Shown here: in pieces, positions 1 through 4,036 of the stretch
How the letters are laid out: every line of letters starts with the position of its first letter
Numbering within the stretch: position 1 is the stretch's first letter
NCBI GenBank assembly: GCA_030526765.1
Contig: JAUNCB010000086.1
Coordinates: 1-5,874, forward strand
DNA from: Bacillota bacterium
GTDB lineage: Bacteria > Bacillota > Clostridia > Lachnospirales > Anaerotignaceae
Reading direction: 5' to 3'
DNA: 5,874 nucleotides
Made by a program: the position numbers and the translations under genes
The notes under the pieces: generated by a model
What the model was told of the DNA's origin: nothing
Databases searched by the model: none
The model's input: the letters and a program-made list of their open reading frames with translations, nothing else

Positions 1-113
1 TTCTTCTTTTTCTTATTCCTTTTTCCGTCGGCAGCTTCCTCGAGAGCCTCTGCTTCCTCCGTCACAGCCTCCGCAGTCGCTTCCCCTTCAGTCCGCAGTC
101 TTTCCTCTTCCAT
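1..113 (-). CDS. N-terminal fragment of an unidentified protein, cut by the window edge
   Basis: An ATG at 113-111 opens a frame of 37 codons that runs off the left edge. It is preceded 7 bases upstream by a strong ribosome binding site GGAGGGG (127-121), which decides the start. The other nearby ATG (129-127) is in another frame and stops quickly. The visible peptide is first rich in Glu and Ala (about residues 2-28), then turns into a basic cluster KRNKKKK (residues 31-37). No domain is visible. An acidic tail followed by a basic cluster would fit a cytoplasmic N-terminus just before a first membrane segment, as in some clostridial type I signal peptidases, but a charged soluble protein is equally possible. 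I do not recognise it. It has its own promoter (198-227) and a hairpin leader, so it appears to be transcribed separately from the dipeptidase gene upstream. Confidence 0.7.
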   Translation of the reverse strand, partial: MEEERLRTEGEATAEAVTEEAEALEEAADGKRNKKKK

Positions 114-140
114 CCGTCTTCCCCTCCATTCCCAAAGAAA

Positions 141-179
141 GACAGCAGGAGAATGCATCCGCCAAATCTCCTGCCTGTC
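141..179 (-). terminator. Hairpin in the leader of the left-edge gene, possible terminator or attenuator
   Basis: An inverted repeat pairs GCAGGAGA (145-152) with TCTCCTGC (167-174) perfectly. It extends by GACA (141-144) with TGTC (176-179) around one bulged base, giving 12 pairs and a 14-base loop. On the minus strand it is followed by TTTCTTT (140-134), a weak U-rich tract. It lies 74 bases after the stop of the dipeptidase at 253-1224 and downstream of the promoter at 198-227. It could therefore end dipeptidase transcripts, attenuate the next gene, or only be a leader structure. The broken U-tract makes a full terminator uncertain. Confidence 0.45.
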
Positions 180-197
180 CTTTTCAGCTATGTTCTT

Positions 198-227
198 ATT
201 TTAATCCATATCTGTATTTCTTGTCAA
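198..227 (-). promoter_or_regulatory. Sigma-A-type promoter for the left-edge gene
   Basis: On the minus strand a perfect -35 TTGACA (227-222) is followed by an 18-base spacer and a -10 TAAAAT (203-198, 5 of 6 consensus). Transcription would begin near 191, giving a leader of about 78 bases that contains the hairpin at 141-179 and the ribosome binding site at 127-121. The -35 lies in a near-perfect tandem 10-base repeat on the plus strand (221-230 and 231-240, two mismatches), which could be chance or a regulator site. Confidence 0.65.
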
Positions 228-252
228 ACATTGTCTTACAATTATATCCAAT

Positions 253-1224
253 TTATCCCATGATTTTTCCGATCAGGTTCATCCAGTTTTTATGGCCGAT
301 CAGCTCCAGATCTTTTTCCGTAAAGCCTGCTTTTCTCATTTTTTCGATCATCACAGGCACCTTGGAGCAGTCCTCCATCCCCTTCAGACGGGAATCCTCC
401 TGCTCGCTGTAGCTTCCCATGAAATCTGTATTCAGAAATTCAAAGAAATCAAAGCCGAAGCCCAGATGCTCCACCCCGATCTTATCCGCAATATAAGAAG
501 CATGCTGCACCAGATGATCCACATCCTGCTCCGCCTGCACTTCGCTGATAAAATCGCCAAAGGCATTCAGCCCAACCAGCCCCCTGGTATCTCTGATGGC
601 CAGCAGCTGTTCATCGGTCAGGTTTCTTGCCGCAGCGGCCAGTGCCTTTGCATTGGAATGGGAGGCAAGAATGGGCGCATCTGTTGCTTTTATCACATCC
701 CAGAAGGATTTCTCATTCAGATGGGACACATCCAGAATCATTTTCTTCTCCTGAATCAGACGGATGGCCTGTTTGCCCAGTGCTGTCACCCCTCTGTCGG
801 GGCTGCCCTTTACCCCTGTTGCCAGAGCATTTTCCTCATTCCATGTGAGCATGGCATGTCTGCAGCCCATGTCATACAGCTCGTGAATACGGTCGATCTC
901 CTCGCCGATCCCTGCCAGACCCTCCAGCCCCAGCAGAACGGAAATTTTGCCTGCTTTTTCTGCCGCCTCAATTTCCGCTGTGTTATGCACCAGAACAAAG
1001 TCCTCTGCCTCCGCCATTTCATCCTGCATATGTCGGAGGATGGCATTCATTTCCTCCTTCGGATCCAGCCCGTTGAAGGTATCCGCCCAGATCACAAAGC
1101 AGCCGCCGCCAATGCCGCCCTTCTGCAGTCTTTCCAGATGGCGGTTTTTCAGCACCTGTCTTTCGCCTGCTTCTCTTTTGTATCGAACGTCACTGAAAAT
1201 ATCGCTATGTCCGTCAAAAATCAT
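253..1224 (-). CDS. M19-family (membrane/renal dipeptidase-like) metallo-dipeptidase, copy 1
   Basis: A 323-residue zinc dipeptidase of peptidase family M19 (COG2355), in the amidohydrolase-type TIM-barrel superfamily. Members cleave dipeptides, often with a D-residue at the C-terminal side. The metal-site residues expected from the family are visible: H6 and D8 in GHSD near the N-terminus, the bridging E101 in GLEGL, H168 in DVSH, H189 in ASHS, R200 in ARNLTD, and D259 in GFGFDF. The C-terminal GHKNW matches the family's closing Gly-x-Asn region. There is no signal peptide (catalytic residues begin at position 6), so it should be cytoplasmic despite the family name. The motif around D259 is GFDFFEF instead of the GSDFDG of renal dipeptidase, which points to a divergent clade. 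The start has a GAGGG site 5 bases upstream (1234-1230). It is the last gene of the transporter/dipeptidase group, behind an intrinsic terminator (1251-1285). The exact substrate is unknown. Confidence 0.93.
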   Translation of the reverse strand: MIFDGHSDIFSDVRYKREAGERQVLKNRHLERLQKGGIGGGCFVIWADTFNGLDPKEEMNAILRHMQDEMAEAEDFVLVHNTAEIEAAEKAGKISVLLGLEGLAGIGEEIDRIHELYDMGCRHAMLTWNEENALATGVKGSPDRGVTALGKQAIRLIQEKKMILDVSHLNEKSFWDVIKATDAPILASHSNAKALAAAARNLTDEQLLAIRDTRGLVGLNAFGDFISEVQAEQDVDHLVQHASYIADKIGVEHLGFGFDFFEFLNTDFMGSYSEQEDSRLKGMEDCSKVPVMIEKMRKAGFTEKDLELIGHKNWMNLIGKIMG

Positions 1225-1250
1225 ATTTTCCCTCTTTTCTCATTCGTACC

Positions 1251-1285
1251 AAAAAACAAGCCGGAAAACGAATGCGTTCTCCGGC
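1251..1285 (-). terminator. Intrinsic terminator between the two dipeptidase genes
   Basis: On the minus strand an 11-pair stem (1285-1275 with 1270-1260, one G-U pair) closes a 4-base loop CATT. It is followed directly by TTGTTTTTT (1259-1251). It starts 22 bases after the stop of the upstream dipeptidase and ends 26 bases before the ATG of the downstream one. The stem and U-tract are typical of Rho-independent termination. Confidence 0.85.
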
Positions 1286-1307
1286 CTTTGATGCTTCAGG
1301 GTATTTT

Positions 1308-2279
1308 TCAGCCTACGACTCTCTTGATCAGTTCAAACCAGTTGCCTGTGCAGATCATTTCCATTTCCTTTTCACTGAAGCCGGCTTCTTTCATTTTTTC
1401 GATCATGAAAGGGGTATGGGATGCGTCATCCAGACCTGCCACATTGATGCTGCCTGCCTCCGCAAAGGAGCCTGCCGCTTCATCATCCAGAAATTCACAG
1501 AAATCAAAGCCCAGTGCCAGATGCTCCACGCCGATCTTATTGGCAATATAATCTGCGTGTCTGATGAGCCCTTCCACGGTACGGTCTGCCCTGTTATCTG
1601 CCACCAGTTCATTGAAGGCATTCAGCCCAACAATACCGTTGGTGTCTCTGATCTCCAGAAGCTGACAGTCTGTCAGGTTTCTCACATGGTTTCTCAGTGC
1701 CCATGCATTGGAATGGGATGCCATCAGAGGGCCGCCGCCGATTTTCGCCATATCCCAGAAGGTGCGTTCATTGGTGTGGGAAACGTCCACGATCATGTGC
1801 TTGTCATGGAGCTTGCGAACCGCTCTTCTGCCCAATGCAGTCAGCCCTCTGCCGGGGTCTGCCTTTGCGCCTGTCGCCAGTTCATTCTGTTCATTCCATG
1901 TCAGCATCGCATGGCGCACACCGAAATCGTAGAGTTCGTCGATCTTGTCCAGATCCGTACCGATCCCGGACAGACCCTCCATACCGGGCAGGATATAGAA
2001 TTTACCTGCTTTTTTCGCCTCTTCGATTTCCCTGCTGCTTGTAACGATCACTGCTTCCTCACATTCCGCCATTTCGTCTTTGATGCACTGCATCAGTTCC
2101 CCCAGTCTTTTGGGAGGGTTCGCATCGTGAGGAGGATCGATCCACAGCACAAAGCAGCTGCCTTCGATGTTCCCCTGCTTCAGACGAGGCAGATGATGCT
2201 TTTTCAGCACCTGTGTTTCGCCCTTCAGTCTGCGAACGGTCACGTCCGTAAAAATGTCGCTATGTCCGTCAAAAACCAT
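1308..2279 (-). CDS. M19-family metallo-dipeptidase, copy 2
   Basis: A 323-residue paralogue of the peptidase at 253-1224. The two align end to end without a gap, with about 173 identical positions by hand count (about 54%). It has the same expected metal ligands at the same numbers: H6, D8, E101, H168, H189, R200 and D259. No signal peptide is present, so it is predicted cytoplasmic. I chose the ATG at 2279: it has AAGGA 7 bases upstream and gives the same N-terminus as the paralogue (M-V/I-FDGHSDIF). The in-frame ATG at 2306 would add nine residues and has no ribosome binding site. It starts 36 bases after the stop of the DUF819 membrane protein gene with no promoter or terminator between, so the two are almost certainly co-transcribed. 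It differs from copy 1 just after the SHSNA loop (W193, R196, N197, H198 against K, A, A, A), which may alter specificity. Family certain, substrate unknown. Confidence 0.94.
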   Translation of the reverse strand: MVFDGHSDIFTDVTVRRLKGETQVLKKHHLPRLKQGNIEGSCFVLWIDPPHDANPPKRLGELMQCIKDEMAECEEAVIVTSSREIEEAKKAGKFYILPGMEGLSGIGTDLDKIDELYDFGVRHAMLTWNEQNELATGAKADPGRGLTALGRRAVRKLHDKHMIVDVSHTNERTFWDMAKIGGGPLMASHSNAWALRNHVRNLTDCQLLEIRDTNGIVGLNAFNELVADNRADRTVEGLIRHADYIANKIGVEHLALGFDFCEFLDDEAAGSFAEAGSINVAGLDDASHTPFMIEKMKEAGFSEKEMEMICTGNWFELIKRVVG

Positions 2280-2315
2280 CGTTCTTTCCTTCTTTCTATC
2301 CAGCATACAAGCGGC

Positions 2316-3536
2316 TTATGCGCCCAGGAAGTTACCGATAAAGGTACCGAAGTATGTACCGATTACATAGCCCAGCGTACCTACCAGCATGATAGGGCCT
2401 ACCAGCTTGATCCAGCCCTTGGAAATTGCCATCGCTGCAGCCGTTGTAGGGCCGCCGATACATGCGTTGGAAGCCAGAATACAGTCTTCCAGATCGAATT
2501 TGAACAGTTTGCCGAATACGAAGCAGAACAGCATGTTTACGATAACCATGATCGCACAGAACACCAGCAGCAGAGGAGCGTTCAGGAAGATCGCCTTGAT
2601 GGATGCAGGTGCGCCGATTACGAAGAAGAACAGGTAGATCAGGTATGTACCGATTTCCTGAGAACCGCCCAGTTTTTCCAGAGGTTTGGAGAATGCGGTA
2701 GCGATGATCATGGAGATTGTTGTCAGGATCAGGTATTTGTTACCGAACAGACCGCCGATCAGGTCTGTTACGATGCCGTTGCCGGAGGGGAATGCTGCAG
2801 AGATCAGTGCTGCGATTTCTGTAGAAACACAAACAACGATTACGGAGATTGCCAGATTGATGGCAATGTCACACAGGGAGATGGGTTTTTTGCCCCAGAA
2901 AGCAGCCGCCTGTGTTTTTGCTTCTTCACTTACGCCCATGGATTCTACTTCATCCATGTGAGGGTGTGTGAATTTGTTTCTGAAGAATTTGATGCTGGGG
3001 ATGGCGATCAGTACGAAGAAGTACAGTGTCATCAGCAGGTTATCCGCTACAACTGCAGCAGAGGATGTTTCGCCGGGTACTTCAAAAGCCGCAGACATTG
3101 CTGCAAAGTTTACAGTACCGCCGATGTAGGAGCCTGTCATCATCGCCGCTACGCCTGCCAGGTTATCTACTACGCCGCCCAGCAGCTTGAAGCCCAGAAC
3201 TGCGCCGAGGGATGTACCGACTGCACCAAACAGGAAGATAACCAGGATCTTACCTGCTTCTCTGCCGATCTTGCGAATGTCGCAGGAAAGCAGCAGCAGA
3301 GGGATCGCCATGGGTACCACATAACCCCAAACGATATCGTCGAAGAAGACGCAGTTTGTAGGGATGATACCCAGATTTGTCAGGATCAGTGCGCCCAGCA
3401 GCGCAACGATCGCACCGGAAACTTTAGATGCCCATGTCCATGTCTGTTCTGCATAGATAGAGAATGCAGCCCAGCCACATGTAATAGCCATCAGAGCCCA
3501 TGTATTATCAGGGCTGATCAGTGGTGTACTAAACAT
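2316..3536 (-). CDS. DUF819 (YjcL-like) family integral membrane protein, predicted transporter
   Basis: A 406-residue polytopic membrane protein that resembles Bacillus subtilis YjcL and other DUF819 (COG5505) proteins over its whole length. The N-terminal NTWALMAI region, VPMAIPLLLL (74-83), TGSYIGGTVNFAAM (134-147) and ADNLLM (164-169) are family-typical. By eye there are about 11 to 12 hydrophobic segments, in two halves separated by a hydrophilic loop at about 183-219. Each half holds a similar glycine-rich motif: YIGGTVNFAAM (137-147) and CIGGPTTAAAM (359-369). This suggests a two-fold pseudo-repeat, as is common in secondary transporters. The substrate is not established. The neighbouring dipeptidase genes make a dipeptide or amino-acid derivative a reasonable guess. 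The ATG at 3536 is chosen because of the ideal AGGAGGT site 7 bases upstream; the in-frame upstream ATG at 3644 lies on the predicted transcription start and would add 36 unrelated polar residues. It is the first gene of its operon, behind the promoter at 3652-3680. Confidence 0.9.
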   Translation of the reverse strand: MFSTPLISPDNTWALMAITCGWAAFSIYAEQTWTWASKVSGAIVALLGALILTNLGIIPTNCVFFDDIVWGYVVPMAIPLLLLSCDIRKIGREAGKILVIFLFGAVGTSLGAVLGFKLLGGVVDNLAGVAAMMTGSYIGGTVNFAAMSAAFEVPGETSSAAVVADNLLMTLYFFVLIAIPSIKFFRNKFTHPHMDEVESMGVSEEAKTQAAAFWGKKPISLCDIAINLAISVIVVCVSTEIAALISAAFPSGNGIVTDLIGGLFGNKYLILTTISMIIATAFSKPLEKLGGSQEIGTYLIYLFFFVIGAPASIKAIFLNAPLLLVFCAIMVIVNMLFCFVFGKLFKFDLEDCILASNACIGGPTTAAAMAISKGWIKLVGPIMLVGTLGYVIGTYFGTFIGNFLGA

Positions 3537-3543
3537 ATTAGTG

Positions 3544-3550
3544 ACCTCCT
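3544..3550 (-). promoter_or_regulatory. Ribosome binding site deciding the start of the DUF819 gene
   Basis: AGGAGGT on the minus strand is a near-complete match to the 16S anti-Shine-Dalgarno and lies 7 bases before the ATG at 3536. It rules out the longer frame opening at 3644 and predicts a high translation rate. Confidence 0.9.
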
Positions 3551-3590
3551 TTAAAATAATAAGAATAGAATAATTGCTGTGAATCCCCAT

Positions 3591-3629
3591 GGAAGGCCTT
3601 CCGTCTGTTTTTTTTCGGGAACGCTTTCC
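3591..3629 (-). promoter_or_regulatory. Two related palindromes in the DUF819 leader, candidate operators
   Basis: GGAAGGCCTTCC (3591-3602) is a perfect 12-base palindrome. GGAACGCTTTCC (3618-3629) is the same type with one mismatched pair. Both are GGAA-N4-TTCC, and their centres are 27 bases apart. They lie between the predicted transcription start (about 3645) and the ribosome binding site, where a repressor could act as a roadblock. The regulator is unknown. The second site resembles LacI-family operators only loosely and is not a canonical catabolite-response element. Each could also form a short RNA hairpin. Confidence 0.4.
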
Positions 3630-3651
3630 ATCTATTGAATTCACATAATAT

Positions 3652-3680
3652 ATGTTAGCACTTTGTTAAAAATGCGTCAA
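3652..3680 (-). promoter_or_regulatory. Predicted promoter of the DUF819/dipeptidase operon
   Basis: On the minus strand, -35 TTGACG (3680-3675, 5 of 6) is followed by a 17-base spacer and -10 TAACAT (3657-3652, 4 of 6). The predicted start near 3645 gives a leader of about 110 bases. The -10 is imperfect, so this promoter may be moderate or need activation. No better candidate lies between the second terminator (3823) and the gene. Confidence 0.5.
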
Positions 3681-3695
3681 GTCGCCGTTTTGACA

Positions 3696-3722
3696 AAAAA
3701 TTTCAGGAATTCCGAAATTTTT
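3696..3722. repeat. AT-rich palindrome just upstream of the operon promoter
   Basis: AAAAATTTC (3696-3704) pairs with GAAATTTTT (3714-3722). The inner part GGAATTCC (3706-3713) is itself palindromic, and one base (3705) is unpaired. The element ends 15 bases before the -35 of the DUF819 promoter, so it could be a regulator site, an UP-like AT-rich element, or a weak hairpin. No assignment is possible from sequence alone. Confidence 0.4.
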
Positions 3723-3782
3723 CTGCAAAACTGCCCCTCTTTTAGTCCGCCACACAAAGACATTTGAATCGACCTGTTTTCG

Positions 3783-3795
3783 AGTGAAGTTCACT
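3783..3795. repeat. Short palindrome in the intergenic region
   Basis: AGTGAA (3783-3788) and TTCACT (3790-3795) form a perfect 6-base inverted repeat around one central base, about 100 bases upstream of the DUF819 promoter. The size fits a dimeric regulator site, but chance is possible. Apart from this I see nothing definite in 3723-3822. Confidence 0.25.
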
Positions 3796-3822
3796 TTGTG
3801 ATATGATTCCTTCCTTTTTCTG

Positions 3823-3854
3823 AATTAAAAAAGCATTTCGCTTGGCGAAATGCT
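3823..3854 (-). terminator. Second strong intrinsic terminator downstream of pyk
   Basis: A perfect 10-pair stem (AGCATTTCGC at 3832-3841 with GCGAAATGCT at 3845-3854) closes a 3-base loop. On the minus strand it runs directly into a six-T tract (3832-3827, the first T shared with the stem). It has the form of a Rho-independent terminator, although pyk already has one at 3974-4005 and no gene lies between. It either backs up the first, ends a small RNA, or is one end of the repeat-like element at 3855-3973. Confidence 0.75.
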
Positions 3855-3973
3855 CCGCCTGCGGCGGGTCGCTTGCGACAAACTACCTTACCGCCGCAGT
3901 GCGATCCCCCGGAGGGTTTTTGCTCTTAGGAAAGACTTTTACGCTTTAGCGTAGAACGGTCTTTCCTATAGAG
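3855..3973. repeat. Composite inverted-repeat element, possible dispersed intergenic repeat or structured RNA
   Basis: Two large hairpins fill this stretch. The left has CTGCGGCGG (3859-3867) pairing perfectly with CCGCCGCAG (3891-3899), enclosing a small hairpin GTCGC-TT-GCGAC (3868-3879). The right pairs 3923-3944 with 3949-3973 into about 22 base pairs around a TTTA loop, with small bulges (3957-3958 and 3969); its core is GGAAAGAC (3929-3936) with GTCTTTCC (3959-3966). A short CCC/GGG pairing (3906-3916) lies between. The left part is clearly more GC-rich than the surrounding intergenic DNA. No protein-coding frame is convincing. Density of symmetry suggests a mobile palindromic repeat or a structured RNA; I do not recognise the family. 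Confidence 0.5.
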
Positions 3974-4005
3974 TAAAAAAGGAGACATCCCTTAGAGATG
4001 TCTCC
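3974..4005 (-). terminator. Intrinsic terminator of pyk
   Basis: A perfect 9-pair stem GGAGACATC (3981-3989) with GATGTCTCC (3997-4005) and a 7-base loop is followed on the minus strand by TTTTTTA (3980-3974). It begins 31 bases after the pyk stop codon and is a textbook Rho-independent terminator. Confidence 0.93.
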
Positions 4006-4036
4006 AATCTATTCAGCCTTTCAGCCTTTCCGCTTT

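Noticed and set aside
292..1551. A 419-codon plus-strand open frame opposite the dipeptidase genes.
   Set aside because: It is antisense to conserved genes, has no ribosome binding site, and has low-complexity unlikely composition. The same holds for the shorter plus-strand frames opposite pyk.
2280..2306. A nine-residue N-terminal extension of dipeptidase copy 2.
   Set aside because: No ribosome binding site precedes 2306, while 2279 has one and matches the paralogue's start.
1272..3554. A 760-codon open frame on the plus strand across the dipeptidase and DUF819 genes.
   Set aside because: It is fully antisense to two recognisable genes and to the terminator at 1251-1285. Its translation is rich in Cys, His and Gln with no domain. 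It is a by-product of codon bias.
3556..3583. A second promoter TTCACA-16-TATTAT upstream of the DUF819 gene.
   Set aside because: Transcription would begin within the ribosome binding site at 3544-3550, leaving no usable leader.
3591..3618. A plus-strand terminator formed by GGAAGGCCTTCC and the eight-T run at 3608-3615.
   Set aside because: The stem is only about four pairs, five bases separate it from the T-run, and there is no plus-strand gene to end.
3618..3629. A canonical CcpA catabolite-response (cre) site.
   Set aside because: The symmetry axis is at GC rather than CG, and the TGNAA-N-CG spacing is wrong by one base.
3537..3644. A 36-residue N-terminal extension of the DUF819 protein.
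   Set aside because: The ATG at 3644 lies on the predicted transcription start. The extension is polar and unlike the family, and an ideal ribosome binding site precedes the ATG at 3536.
3666..3794. A 42-codon minus-strand frame with a GTG start in the intergenic region.
   Set aside because: The only Shine-Dalgarno-like sequence is too far upstream, the frame covers the operon promoter, and the peptide resembles nothing I know.
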